Part shown: one piece after another, positions 48,554 to 60,900 of the stretch
How the letters are laid out: every line of letters starts with the position of its first letter
Position numbering within the stretch: position 1 is the first letter of the stretch
Origin: Chlorella sorokiniana
Lineage: Eukaryota; Chlorophyta; Trebouxiophyceae; Chlorellales; Chlorellaceae
Direction: 5' to 3'
Length of the DNA stretch: 64,000 bases
NCBI GenBank assembly: GCA_025917655.1
Contig: CP084619.1
Location: 4,445,001 to 4,509,000, forward strand
Position numbers and translations under genes: made by a program
Notes under the pieces: generated by a model
Told to the model about the DNA's origin: nothing
Database searches by the model: none
The model's input: only the letters and a program-made list of their open reading frames with translations

Positions 48554-50092
48554 ATGCGGGCCACCAAGGTACAGCCCTTCACCTGCACAGCTCCCCCGCA
48601 GGGCCGGGTCTGCGTGCGAGTAGCAGCGAAGCGGGCGGCAGCCCCGTCGCCTGTGCCACGGCGGCGTGCCGCCGCCTGCCAGCAGCCTGAGCAGCAGCAG
48701 GGTGCCCGGGAGCAGCCGCAGCAGCAGCGTAGAGGCCTGTCACGACGCGGCCTGCTGGCTGCGCCCGCGGGCTTGGCAGCGCTGGGCGTGCTGGGCGGCG
48801 CCGCGCCGCCCGCCGCCGCGTTTGTCATGCCGCCGCCGGGCTACCGCTACCACGAAGACAAGCTCGACGGCTACTCTTTCTTCTATCCAGAGGACTGGCA
48901 GCCCGTGACGGTACGCACGCGCACCGCACTGCTTCCGTTGCATTCCGTTTCCTTACCACCCGGCGCACGCCCTCCTTGCCTCGGCGCCGCCGCCGCTGCC
49001 CTCTGCTCCGCCCTGCCTCATCCGCCGCCCCTCACCCTTGCCCCTGCTGCTCCAGACCTCAGGCAACGACGTGTTCTACCGCAACCCCTTCAATGTGGAG
49101 GAGAACCTGTTTGTGAACGTCTCCTCCCCCTCCTCGTCCAAGTTTCAGTCAGTGGCGGATCTGGGCTCCCCGGAGGAAGCGGCCCGCAAGACGCAGGAGC
49201 AGGCAAGGGGGCTGCAGGGAGCGTGTGCCCTGGCGGCGGCGGTTGCAGGAGGGGCGGCGGCGCAGGGCGCACTGGGGCCGCGAGCAGCCCGCTGGGCTGC
49301 AAGGCGCTGCTTGCGGGGGCGCACGGCCCTGGGCTGACCCAGCGGCGGCGGGGGCAGCGACGGATCCGGGGCAGCATTGCGCTCCTGCAGCGTCCGCGGA
49401 GCAACCCGGCCCCTGCGCTGCTCGCTCGCCCTGCAACGCCTGCGGCGGATACTCACGGCAGGCCAGTTTCTTGCGGTACCGCTGCAGTACCTGGAGGAGT
49501 TCATGTCCACGCGGCTGGGCGTGAGGCGCACCGCAGAGGTGGCGGCGGCGGAGGCCCGTACCGCCCCGACGGCAGGCTGTACTACGACGTGCAGACCCGC
49601 GTGCGCTCCTACGCCTCCCGCAACCAGCTGGCGGTGACGCAGGTGCGGCGCGGCTCGGCGCTTTCGGGCGCAGCGGCAAGGGTCCCTGGGCGGCCACTTT
49701 CTTTTTGGTGTGGTTGCTGGGCCCAGCTGCGGCCCTGTCAGGTCACGGAAGAACCACGGCGGTCGCCTTAGGGGGCTGGATCCTTTGAGGGAACCAGGCG
49801 CGCATTCCGGCCAGGTCCCTCTCCCCTTTGGAGCCGCGATGTGCCGCCGCCCTGGGCCTCCTGCCCACTTCCCTCAGCCTCTGCCTGCCCAGCAGCGCTG
49901 CTCCCCCTTCCCCGCGCAGGCGGAGATAGAGGAGGGGTGGTGCTGGAGTGGGACCGGCGGTACCTGGCGGTACTGGGGGTGGCGGGACAGCGGCTGTACG
50001 AGTTCCGCCTGCAGGCCTCCAACAACGCGTACGAGCGGGACGCGGAGCGCCTGCTCACCATTGCCACCTCCTTCCGCTGCCGGGAGGCGTGA
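48554..50092 (+). CDS. PsbP-domain protein of the thylakoid lumen (PPD family)
   Basis: Predicted photosystem-assembly or lumenal accessory protein. Seen: ATG 48554 begins a plastid transit peptide (MRATKVQPFTCTAPP, basic and Ser/Ala-rich), then a Tat lumen signal with twin arginine: SRRGLLAAPAGLAALGVLGG ending AAA-F. The mature protein starts near MPPPGYRYHEDKLDGYSFFY PEDWQPVT, the usual PsbP-fold opening. It continues with SGNDVFYRNPFNVEENLFVN, SSSKFQSVADLGSPEEAARK, YLEEFMSTRLGVRRTAEV, GRLYYDVQTRVRSYASRNQL, VLEWDRRYLAVLGVAGQRLY and LLTIATSFRCREA (stop 50090-50092). Exons are 48554-48910, 49056-49202, 49488-49642 and 49920-50092. The second intron has a GC donor at 49203. The frame slips at the C4 run 49564-49567 and G4 run 49934-49937; one extra base in each restores the domain. 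The exact PPD subtype is not assigned. Confidence 0.88.
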
Positions 50093-50878
50093 GATGAGGC
50101 GCCAGGGCCACAGCAGCAGCGCTTACCGTTCCCCGCTTTCTTTCCCCGCCTGCATGAGCCGCGCACAAGCTGCAGAAGCTGTGCAGCTGTAATCCAGCTG
50201 AGAGCCAACAAGCGCCACGAGGGATGGCCGCCGACAGTGCCGAGACATAGGTCGTGCAGCGCCGCCCTGTCCATTGCAGTCTGGGAGCGGGATGTACAAG
50301 CTGTAGCAAGGTGCAGGCCGCTGAGCCACCGCCTGTGTTTCCCCATCAGCACAGGGTGTGCCGCAGGTTGTGAGCACGGCTCAAGCCCCCACAGTCCCCC
50401 AGAGCGCTGCACTCTTGGCTTTGTGTCCCCCGCCCCCTCGCCCACCAACCTTCCCTGTCAGCTCTGTTTGTGGCTGCGTTACAGCGGGCTGGGAGGGGGG
50501 CCCGTGCGGGGAGGTGCACCGGGCCGGGTGGCAAGCGAGGAGGGCCGGGCAGGGGGCGCAGGGCCGCGCCAGCGTGGGAGCGGCGGCCCTGGTTTGGGTG
50601 GGGCCCCTGAGCGCCGTGCCCGCCGATGCAAGGAATCAGAGAGAGGTGGGGCTGAGACAGGTGGTGGAGTGCCAAAACGGGGAGAGAGAGGCGTTTCGCT
50701 TGCAGACTCAACTGGAAGGAGGGCCGCGAGAGCGCGCATGCATGCCGTTGAAAAATTGTGTCAGAGGGCGTCATGGAGCCCCGGCAGGTGCAACTGTCCA
50801 AGGTTCCCGCCGCGGCCTGTGCTGGCGGGGCCAAGCAAGGCGCAAGGCGAGGGAAGGGGCATAAACTTATCAGCGGCA
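50093..50878. other. Convergent intergenic space (PsbP-domain gene / LETM1-like gene)
   Basis: This region holds the two 3' ends. A plus-strand TGTAA is at 50188-50192 and a minus-strand TGTAA at 50483-50479. No gene is supported. Confidence 0.4.
50188..50192 (+). terminator. TGTAA polyadenylation signal, PsbP-domain gene
   Basis: TGTAA lies 96 bases after the stop of the PsbP-domain gene, a normal distance for a green-algal transcript end. Confidence 0.5.
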
Positions 50879-53800
50879 CTAGCTGGAGCCGGGCTTGCCA
50901 TCCTTCTTCTCTCCAGGCTCTTCGACGTCGCCCGTGTAGGCGTCGTCCTCCGCCGCCATCAGCTTCTCCTCAATCTGCCGCACCGCCCGCGCAGCCGGGC
51001 CCCTCCTCCTCCTCCTCCATCCCCTCCGCGCCTCCTGCGCCGCCGTCGTCGGCACCCGCCATCGCGCTGACGGCTGCTGCGCCCGCCGCTGCAGCCGCCG
51101 CGCGCCGCGGCAACGGCCAGCTCCACTTGACTGCCCAGGGCGGTGGCTGCAGCGGCGGCGGCGGCCGCAGCAGGCGCCGCGCCTGCCACCGACACTGCGC
51201 CGCGGCCGAGGGCGGCCATGGCGGAGGCGGCCTTCTGCCGATACTCCAGCTCATCGTTTTCCGCTTCCGCCTGCAGCTCCGCGTCCCGCAGCTGCCGCTT
51301 CAACTCGTCGTACCTGCGTGCATACAGCGAGCCTTGTGATGGATGGGCTTGCACAAGGCAGCAGGGCAGGTAGCGCGAGCAGGCCTCAAGAGTTTAGAAC
51401 AGCCGCAGAGCGCGGCGGCCGCAAGTGGGGAGCCACCCAGGTGCAGCGCAGCGTCGCGCTGCGCCCGGCGCGGCTCACTTCATCATGAGGTCCTGCCGCC
51501 GGCTGCTGAACTGGGAGGGGAAGAAGCCGGGGAAGTAGCGCTGGATGAAGCCGAAGATGAGGACGTGGCCCTGCGCAGGGAGGAGGGAGGCGGCGGAGGC
51601 GGGGAGAGGGAGGTTGTGCTTGGGTGCATGCACGAGGGTGTTGTGGCAAACGCAGAGAGGAGCAGGTGGAGAGGGAGAGTGTGTCGGGTGCACGCACGAG
51701 GGTGTCATGGCAATGGTGTAACGTTGCAAAAAGTGGAGGGCAGGGCATAGAGCAACGGCGACACCCGGGCTCGCAAGGGAGCCGGGCCGCCGCCGCCGTG
51801 TGAAGAAGCGGCAGGAGAAGCGAGGCGGGGGGTGGAAGAGAAAGCGGGACAGGGGGCCAACCCTCAATTTGTCGCCTGCCAAGCAGCGGCGGCGGCAGCA
51901 TCAGAACCAGGAGCATCGACAGCATGATCCACATCAGCGCAACGCCGGCATCATCTTCAGGGGCGGCGGCACCCACCACGGGGGTGAGGGGCACGATCAG
52001 GATGATGGTGAAGGGCACAAACGCCAGCAGGTCCCGCACTGTGCGCCGCAGCGCCTGCACCTCACGTGGCTTCAGCGTACCGCCTAGATTTGGGGGGGGG
52101 CGGGGGTACAGGGTTTACGTGCACAGCATGGTAAGCATGCGGGAAGAGGCGGGAAGAAGTGAGAGCAGGCAGGCAGCTGACGGGCACGGGTGCGGCAAGC
52201 CAGGGGCAGCCAACGCAGACGCTGTGCTGTTGCTGCCTGTCCCCCGCCACAAAGCCCCACAGGCGGAGCCTGGGGCGGCCCCTGTGGGGCGTCGCCTCTG
52301 GGCGTTGCCTGTGGGGCCCTCGCTCACCACGCACCGCCCGCCAGAAGAGCTTGCCGGCGGAGCCAATGTCGGCAAAAAGGAGCTTGACGCCGCGCACCCC
52401 AAACAGCACTCCATCCACAATCTTCACCACGCCCTCCCGGATCTGGGGGCGGGCGGGGGCAATGACAGGGCCAGCGATGAGCGGCGGGGCCAGGCATGCC
52501 CGGCAACGGGCAAGTGCGTGAGGGTTGGGTGAAGGTTGGGGTGCGGCTGGGGGCAGAGGGGTTGTTCTGTGGCCCTTGATGAATGTACACATCAGCTCCA
52601 GCGCCGCCGCCCCCTTGAACGAGATGCTAGCAGCCAGCCTCACCTGCATCTGCACCTTGACCAGCGAGAAGCCGGTGCCCCCAAACACCACCGTCTCGCC
52701 GATGCCCAGGCGCAGGCGCAGGTCGGGCACGTCTGTGGCCAGCCGCGCCAGCTCGCCGTCGTCGACGAACAGCGCCTGCCCCGCCTCCACCGCGGCCGCC
52801 ATGCCCGACAGCTGCTCATCCAGCAAGCGGAACTCTGGGGTGTGGTGTGGTGGTGGTGGTGTGTGTGTGTGTGTGTTTTTTGGGGGCGGGGCGGTGAGCT
52901 AGCGGAATTGCGCTGGGTGCAGGTGGGGGTCGTGACTGAGGCAGGGGACGGGGCAGGACTCGCTCCATCTTCGTCCCGCAACATCCATCCACTCACCGAC
53001 CCGACAAGCCCCTATCCAGTTTCATCTATCTTCTCCCCCCACCCCCCACCCTCCCCTACACACCCACCACCACCCCCAAACATAAAGAAGTCGTGTCGAA
53101 GCGCACCTGCCACCAGCAACGCCACCTCGTCGCTGCTGCCGCGGCGGCTGAGCGCCAGCTTGAGGCCCTCCTCCGACGCGATGCCCTTGGCGTCGCCCAC
53201 AACATCCCGCGCCTCATCCTCCAGCGCCCGCACACATACTCCATCTCCAGCTGCAGCGTGCGCACCTGCGGTACGGCGGGACGGGGAGCGCGGCACCGGC
53301 AGCGGCATAGGGTTGGAGACAGGTGGGGTAGTGGGGGCAGTCGGTCCTCGACCGCTGCACGACTCCAGCGCGTGCAGCCATCCCCCGCCCGGTCAACGAC
53401 TGCTGCAAGCCATGCCCGCCCCAGCATGCGCAGCGTGCGGCCGGGCAGGCGCCGCAGCGCACCGCCAGCGCCTTGGACAGCGCGGCGATGTCGTTGTCCA
53501 TGTCGCGCAGCTCCGCCGCCATGCGCGCGCGGCCCTGCAGCCCCGCCTTGCGCAGCCGGCTTTCCCTCGCCTTGCTGGCGTCCTGCGGGGTGCCCCGGAG
53601 GGGGAAGGGGAAGAGTCAGAGGGGGCTCACTGGGCGGGGTTGAGTCATCAAGCCAGCGTGCTGCCGGCCTGCAGCTGCCCCCCGTCGCCCCCTTCAGCAA
53701 ACCCCACCCACCAGACCACGTCAGCACACCCCCATGGTTACCACACCCACAGCACAGCGCCCACCCACCTGCAGCTGCTTCTCCAGCGCATCCAGCTGCA

Positions 53801-54804
53801 GGTTGAGCTGCTGGATGGCCGCCTTGCGCTCCTCCTCGCTGCTGGCGGGCAGCGCCAGGCCGAAGGGCGATGCGCCCTTGCCCAGCGGCTGGCCCGGGGA
53901 GCCGTTGAGGCGGTTCCACAGGCCGCCGGCCCACACCGCCGACGACTTGAGGCCTTGCACCACGCCCTCGGGGGAGGTCTGCTTCACGCGGGCGACGGCC
54001 GCGGGCAGCCGCCGCGCCACAAACTGCTCCGCCGCCTTCTCCGCCTTGACGAGGCGCTCGGAGAGCGGCGACGCGGGGGCCGCTCGCCCGCCTCGCCCTC
54101 GCCGCCGCCGGCCTCGCCCCTTTCGCTGTCGGCCGGGCTCCAGGGGATGGAGAGGCGGAAGCGGGCATTGCGCGCGTCGATGGCGGCGTGCGCCGCCGCC
54201 TCAGAGGGGAAGGGCAGGTGCGCGATCTCGGCCTCCGCGCGCGCCGCCAGCCGGTCGTACAGCGCCGCCACCCGCTGCTCCAGCTCGCGCGCTGCCGCCG
54301 CGCCGCCGTCGGCCTCGGGGAACAGGTTGGCAAAGTCGTAGGGGCAAGCCTTGAGGGCCCTCAGGCCAGCCTTCAGCTGCTCCGCGGTCAGCTCCATCTC
54401 AGCCACCACCTCCACCGCCACGCCCAGGCGCTGCGCGGCCTCGGCCTCCGCGGCGGCCTCCGACGCCGCGTCGCCCTCGCCGCGCGCCGCCGCCGGCGCG
54501 CCGCCGCCGGGGGCGGGCTGGTACACGGGGGTGGGCTCCTCCACCAGCCCCTCTGCCCGCAGCAGGTTGCGGTACAGCTTGCGCAGCTGGATCATGCTTT
54601 CCAGCCGGGCGCCGCGGTCGTCCACGCGAGCGGGGGCGTCGCTGGGCGGCGCGGCGGGGGCGCCGCGGCGGCAGGCGCACGGAGCAGCCGCCTGCCAGGC
54701 ATCAGCGGGGGGAGTGGCACAGGGGTGAGCGGCTGGGGGAGGGCCGGTCGGCAACAAAGCAGGCCGGCAACGACACTCGTCCTGCGTGCAGCGGCGCGGA
54801 GCAT
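50879..54804 (-). CDS. LETM1-like protein (predicted mitochondrial inner-membrane protein)
   Basis: LETM1 relatives work in mitochondrial K+/H+ exchange and ribosome association. Seen: ATG 54804 opens [20 protein letters not shown], an Arg/Ala-rich presequence. Helical regions follow ([118 protein letters not shown]). Then come [20 protein letters not shown] and the LETM1 core [35 protein letters not shown] and [20 protein letters not shown], holding the single membrane helix. The C-terminus is a coiled coil ([20 protein letters not shown]) with [20 protein letters not shown] and [11 protein letters not shown], stop 50879-50881. One extra base in the run at 54656-54660 links the presequence frame to the body. 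The full protein is longer than animal LETM1 and resembles the long LETM1-like proteins of plants. A plastid location is not excluded. Confidence 0.85.
52841..52876. repeat. TG/GT-rich microsatellite in a LETM1-like intron
   Basis: TGG-type repeats pass into an uninterrupted (GT)n tract (52859-52876) followed by T5. It lies in an intron of the LETM1-like gene, so length variation would be tolerated. Confidence 0.85.
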
Positions 54805-55624
54805 CCGGCCAGCACGTTGCACCTCCCAGAAGCGGCGCCGCGCACGGCTTGCCTGCTGCTGCGCGCTGCCGCCAAGCTGCGCGAGGAGGCGTGCGTCGCT
54901 CTGCCGCCGCCGCTCTGCTGCTGCCGCCTGGCGCCGCTGCCTGCCACCCCTGCTGGGGCGCTGAAGGTCTGGTGCCTGGCATCCCGTAAATGACTGCACA
55001 ATCACGGGGTTGCGGGGCGGGTTGGCTGGGGCCGGGACCTCGAAAGCGAGTGTTGTTGGAGAGTGGGGCAGCGTCCAGACTGCCAACCCCTGCCACTCAC
55101 CCTGGGGACGTCTGCAGCCGGGCCGCGATCAGGACCGGTCGGTGTGTGGCCGTGAAGGCCATCCTTGGCTGGACTCCGCCTTCAGGCCTGTCGAAAGCGA
55201 ACCAGCAACACGACCAGCTTATTTGAATGATCAAATCAACCAACAAATTCTTCGCAGCCACAGTGCATGGAAATGCACCAGGCGGGGAGCACTGAGCTTA
55301 GTAAAGCTGGGCGGTGTACCGCAGCAGAACAACAATGTTACGTGGCGGGCAAAAGCCGTCCGAACGACGCGTGCCCTTGCGAATGCATCGCCCAAAAGAT
55401 CGGGCAGGCCTGAGCTAACCAAAAACCCACTATAGCGTCTCGGACCATCCAGTCTCCCCTTTCTGAGCTGCCGACTGCCTGTTTCGTTGCCGCATTATCA
55501 CTCCAGTGAGTCGAAGAGTCGATCGAGGCCCACACAGCGCCATACACCCCCGGGCGCTGCCAGCTAGCACCGCTTGACGCAGCCCCGCCAGCGCGTGTCG
55601 CCTCTGGGCCCCCCGTTAGCCGCC
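54805..55624. promoter_or_regulatory. Divergent promoter region, LETM1-like / UBC2
   Basis: About 820 bases separate the two divergent start codons. The segment near 55190-55450 is AT-richer than its flanks. No TATA box is evident. Confidence 0.4.
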
Positions 55625-56337
55625 ATGTCCACGGCGGCGCGCAAGCGGCTCATCAGAGACTTCAAGCGGCTGCAGCAGGATCCGCCAGAGGGCGTGAATG
55701 CATCGCCGCAGGCGGAGAACATCATGCAGTGGAACGCCATCATATTTGGGCCTGACGGCACGGTGTGGGACGGCGGCGTGTTCAAGCTGAGCATGGAGTT
55801 CTCAGAGGACTACCCCAACAAGGCGCCGGTGGTCAAGTTCACCACGCGCATGTTCCACCCCAACAGTGCGCACCTGCTGGCTGGTCCTTGCGGCTGCTTG
55901 CTTGGCAGGTGGCATCGCTTTGTTGCTGTGCGGCACCGCTTGTCCCACCTTTTGCCGGCCCCCGATTGCCTTGCAGTCTATGCGGATGGCGGCATCTGCT
56001 TGGACATACTGCAAAATCAGTGGAGTCCCATCTACGACGTGAGCGCCATCTTGACCTCCATTCAGTCGCTGCTATCGGACCCCAACCCAAACTCCCCCGC
56101 CAACTCCGAGGTGATCCTTGGGCGGATGCCGCCTTTCTGTTTGTGTTGTATGGTCTTGGCCCAGTTTGATGGGGTCGAGGTTGAACACCCGAAGCGTGCG
56201 TTTCGTGCCTTGGCTTGCAGGCTGCCAGGTTGTACAACGAGGACCGCAAGGAATACAACCGACGGGTGAAGGCGGTTGTGGAGGCCAGCTGGGCAGACGA
56301 TGGGGAGGATGAAGAGGAGGAGGAGGAGGCGGCGTAG
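55625..56337 (+). CDS. UBC2: Ubiquitin-conjugating enzyme E2, Rad6/UBC2 type
   Basis: E2 that works with Rad18- and Bre1-type ligases in DNA-damage tolerance and histone H2B ubiquitination. Seen: exons 55625-55865, 55977-56110 and 56221-56337 splice cleanly with GT-AG borders to a 163-residue protein. It starts [20 protein letters not shown], near identical in pattern to Rad6, with the HPN triad in FTTRMFHPN and the active-site Cys in [40 protein letters not shown] and [20 protein letters not shown] follow. Unlike animal and land-plant Rad6, it ends in an acidic tail, [14 protein letters not shown], recalling the longer Asp-rich tail of budding-yeast Rad6. No frame problems occur in this gene. 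Confidence 0.96.
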
Positions 56338-57932
56338 GCGGAGACAAGCGCCGCTTTCAGCGTGTACCAACAGCCCTTTACCTCTTCACCCAGCATTTTC
56401 ACAATCCTGCTCACCTTTTGTGCCGCCTTCTCTTCTCTGTATTTCTGAGCGCACTTGTTGGACCAACTTGATGCACTTGACTCAGCAAGTGGTGGTCACT
56501 TTGCCCGTGGAAAAAATAGATTGGTTGTGTATTGCGCCATTGAGGCCTCATGTGCCGGGCCATGTGTCTGCTGCATGCTGCCATGCACACTGCAGATTGG
56601 CGGAGAGGGTAGAGGAGGAGATTGGCGACATGTACATGGGGCATGCGGTGGCGCAGCGTGCTCGCGCCGGACTGCGGGACCTAGTGCAGGTTGCGCGCTG
56701 TGCATAGCACCAGCAAGCGGCGGAGGTTGTGGTGGCGGCGCAGCGGGACAATCAGTTGTGCAGGGGTGGCATGGCGCTGGTGCGGGGGCAGGCAGGCATC
56801 GAGCAAGGGCAGCTAGCCCGGGCGAGCTGGCCGGCCTCGCTTGTCTATAACCGCCAGGTAGGTGGTGGTGTTATGTGTCAATTGGGCGCGTCTTGCCCTG
56901 CCTTAGCCGCACACAACGTCTCTGACGCACGCAGCCCCGGCACACACACACATCACACACACATGCTCAAAACTGGCGGCGAACGGAACGGACAGGGGGA
57001 GCGCTGTGGCGGAGGCGGTCAGAGGTGCAGCAGCTAGCGGAGGAGGTGGAGCTGGTGCTTGTGCGGCGCTGGTGATGCACGTGCTGGCCTGGCTGCCAGG
57101 TCGGTATGGCATGTTGCCGCCGTTAACAAGCGGGGGCGTGGCTGTACACAGCGCTCGCTAGATGCTGGTGATGGAGATGTTCTTGCCCGCGCCGCCGCAG
57201 GTGGAGGAGCAGTGGCGCTGCGGCTGGGGGCGTAGGACGTGGATGAACGAGTACAGGACGTGGATGAACGAGTACGGGGGTGACCAAGGAGCGGGGGATG
57301 TGATGGCGGGAATAAGGCCCAAAGGCCATTTCAAAAATTTCGACCGAGCTTTTACACTACAGTCGAGGGTACTGGAAATAGTTTTCAAACAGCAATAGTC
57401 CTGTCTCGGTTAGACCTCATTAACTAGGACATTGCCCCAAGCGCAAAGATAGGGAACTTTCGAATTTTCTGCCCCGTCCCATGCCTCCAGCTTGCCTCAC
57501 CCCCGCCCCTTATGGGGCTTTGCACCGCGAAAACCGCCTCTCCCGTGCCTATTCGGGCGTGCCGACCGGCTCGGAATTTTTACGAGTTCACCCTCATAGT
57601 TTACCGTCCTGCAGCCGCATGAATGGGCGCGTGATTCGGCCACGGCAGCACATCGCCGCCCGACGCCGGTGGCGGCAGCATTCAGACGCCCAAACAGCAG
57701 GTTTCCTGGTCCATCCTCGCATCGAGACGCTGTCGCTGGACGGTCAATCACTTCGCTGAGGCAGCAGGCCAACAGTTGTTGCCGCCCGGAGTCCCGAACA
57801 ACTGAAGCCCGCACCAGCACCTGCCGGTTCATTGAAATCTAGGTGGGGAGCATTCTCGACTGTCTCACAATGCCTGGAACGGCAAGCGCAGTCCAGAGAT
57901 CAAGCTGGGTTCACCGCCCCGTGAACGCCGGC
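56338..57932. other. Intergenic region with unassigned coding-like fragments
   Basis: About 1.6 kb between UBC2 and the convergent RPC5 gene. Plus-strand pieces have protein-like composition: AERVEEEIGDMYMGHAVAQR and ARAGLRDLVQ (about 56598-56700), AEVVVAAQRDNQLCRGGMAL and QLARASWPASLVYNRQ (about 56716-56856), and SEVQQLAEEVELVLVRRW (about 57020-57075). They are in different frames and interrupted, and no family was recognised. They could be a decayed gene or a gene whose introns I cannot resolve. 57300-57480 is AT-rich and without coding signal. RPC5's 3' untranslated region should occupy the right end. Confidence 0.3.
57234..57275. repeat. Perfect 21-bp tandem duplication
   Basis: Two identical head-to-tail copies of a 21-base unit (57234-57254 and 57255-57275). 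The unit length is a multiple of three and it would encode RTWMNEY twice if translated. Confidence 0.9.
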
Positions 57933-60900
57933 TCAGCCCTTGAGCACCCAGATGCTGCCGCGCGAGGTGCACAGCTCCTTGACCACCTTGCTGTAGAGCG
58001 TGTCGCTGACGCTCAGGCCCTTGCCCTTGGCTGCCTCGAAGATGTCGCTGCGCCGCAGCTGCTCCTGCTCCTTGAGCAGCTCCACCACCACGTTGCTGCG
58101 TGCGTGTGTTGGGTGGGGGTGGGTGGGGGGGGGCGGGGGCGGGCCGGGAGGCTGTCAGTGTGCGCCTGAGCTGCTTTGGGTGCAGCGCGGAATGAGCAGA
58201 ATGCAGGCAAGCGCGCTGTGCCCGCTGTGCCCCCTTCACCGTAGCGGGTCGAGCGCTGCGTTGCCGAGCCTGGTGGGGAAGTACGACTTGCGCAGGTGCG
58301 TGATCTGCGTTGGAAACCAAGCAGGGGGCCAGCCGGTGCGGGAGTCAGCAGCAGCTGCAGGCCGCACCACACGGAGGCATGGGACTGCCGCTGACTCGCG
58401 CAACGCCTGCGAGGCGACGGGCACGAGGGCGCCGCAGCGCATGCACCGCCCCCGCCCTCCCACCTCTCCGCTGGAGATCACGGCTGCATGCAGCGCGGCG
58501 TCCGAGGCGCCGTCGGCCACCGCCTTGAGCTGCGCGTCCTGGTGCCGCGCCAGCATGCCGCGGATCGCGTCGATGTTGGCCACCTGCGTGGGTCGAGCGG
58601 CGGCGCTCCTTGCCCTGGCACGCGACGCATCGGAGAGCCCGCTGAGACGTGCCGCGGGCAGGCCAAGGCGTCCCAGGTGCCGCCCGCTGCTGCTCTGTGT
58701 CCCTTCCCCCATCCCCGCCGCACCTGTGTTGCCTTCAGCAGCACCAGCGTGACCCCACTATGGAGGGGTGCAGCTCCGCGGCGACGGCGGCCTCCGCCTG
58801 CGGCTGCGCGTCGCCGCCGCCGCAGCCGCCGCGGCCCAGCGCGGCGGCGGGGCGGCCGAGGTCGCGGGCGCCGCCGGGCGCCGCCCAGCTGGCGGTCTCC
58901 TGGGTGTGCAGCGTGCTGGAGCCTGCAGGCGGGCGGGGAGCGGCGGTGGTGGACGGCGGGCGGCGCAGCACCATGCTGCGCTGGGCGTTGTGCATCCCGC
59001 AGCCGGCCCGACAAGTAAGCTCCCGAGCCGCTGCTGCCTCGGAGGCGCGCCCCCGCCGCTGCCAGCAGCCAGACTCCGGCACGGCAGATTGAGGTGCACC
59101 AATGCCCAGCAAGAAAGGCGGCGCTGACCTGGCACGATGGCCTCCAGGTACTTCTCCCGGCTCAGCGCCACCGCCTCCTCCTTCTTGCCCCCCTCCTCCA
59201 CCAGCTTCTGCCACACCGTCTGCGCCAGCTCTGCGGCGGCAGCAGCGGCAGCACCCCGGCTGGCGCAGGCCAACAGCCAGCGCTTGCGGCGGCCGGCCGG
59301 CTGCACGCACGTAACAGAGGCGCCGCTGCAACAGAGGCACTGCACTGCTGCGGCAGCGGCCGGCGGTACTTACCAGACGACTCGCCGTGGTACGCCAGCG
59401 GCACCCAAGGGTCCGCCTCCTCCACCGCCGCCAGGTGCGCGTAGGAGCGCCGCCGCGCGCTCCGCCTGCTGCTCCGTCTCCCGACGCTTGACCTGCGGCG
59501 CGGAGGCCGGGGGCCGCTTGCCGCACGCCAGGCCGGCAGCCTCACACACACACACACACGGAGACGCACGCACACCCACAGACAGAGACACGCACACACA
59601 CCTGCACCGTCAGCTGCATCAGCTCCGGCTTCTGCTCCTCCTCCGCCTCGCCCTCCTTCTTCTTCTTGCCCGCCACGCTCGCCTCCTTCTCCTTATCAAG
59701 GAAGGCCAGCGAGGGACGCAGCTGCAGGGCCTGCAGGAGCGGGCGGAGCAAAGGCGGGCGCAGGGCGTGCTCAAAGTGCGCACCTCAGCGCAGCAGACCG
59801 TGGCAGCAAGCCTGTTGCAGGGGCATCCGTCCCGCCTGGCTCCCACCGCCGCTACCTCCGCAGGCACCCCCTCTCTTTTCTCCGCCCCCAGAGCGCGCAG
59901 CCCTTTGTCCAAGGCCTCCCAAGCGCGCGAGCTGGCAGCAGCAGCCCCCTCCCCTTCCCCCGATGCGGGCTGCCTTTTGTCCAAGGCCTCCCAAGCGCGC
60001 GTGCTGGCAGCAGCAGAAGAAACAGCTTGCCTCGTCGATGGGGAAGAGCAGCAGGCGGTCGTCGTCGACAAAGCCGGCGGCGAAGCTGGTGCGCTGCTCC
60101 AGCCGGGCGCTGTCCAGCGCGATGGACTTGATCTTCCTGCAGCAGGGGCAGCACTGGGCCAAGGAGAGATCGGAAATGGTACCAATTCCAGAAGGCAAGG
60201 AGTGCAGAAAGTAAAAAGAATCAAGGGGAATGAGACCAGCAGAGATGGCTACAATAGGGAGCCTGCGGGGATGCAGCAAAGCAGGCGCTGCCGGCGGGGC
60301 TGGCGCTGGCAGCTGGAAGCTGCGACAGGCAGGGCAGCAGGGGGTGTCGGAGACGGACGATTCCAAGCGGCAGCGGCAGCGCGCCTGGCCGGCTCGGCGT
60401 TGTCGTTGTAGTTGCGGCTGCGCGTGTCCAGCGGCACCTCCGCCTGCAGCTTCTTCACCTGCTCAGGTCGATGGGGGCGACAAGGGTGTCACGAGGGGGC
60501 AGCGCATCGGCGAGGGCCGAGGGGTGACAGGGGCAGCGCCCGGTAATGCAGGTCAGAGGCCGGCGACGTGGGTGCTTGGCGGTCTGATGCCCACACATGC
60601 TGATTGCAGAGGTCCTGCTGCAAGACCGAAACGAGCCCTCACTGTGGGCTTCAGCTTCACGTTCTCAAGGCCCTGGTGGTCGGTGTGGTAAGGCCGCCAC
60701 GGCGGCCGCAGCGGGAACTGCAGCAGGTACGTCTGCAGGCGCAGCGGCAGCAGCAGTGCCCTTCAGGTTCCTTGCCAGTGATCAAGCAGGCCAAGCCGAC
60801 AGAGGCGGGCAAACATCCGCCAGCAGGAGGCCAGGACCCTGTCACCGCCTGCCGTTACGGCAGCGCGAGCCGGCGGCGGCAGCGCTTGCCTGCACATCTT

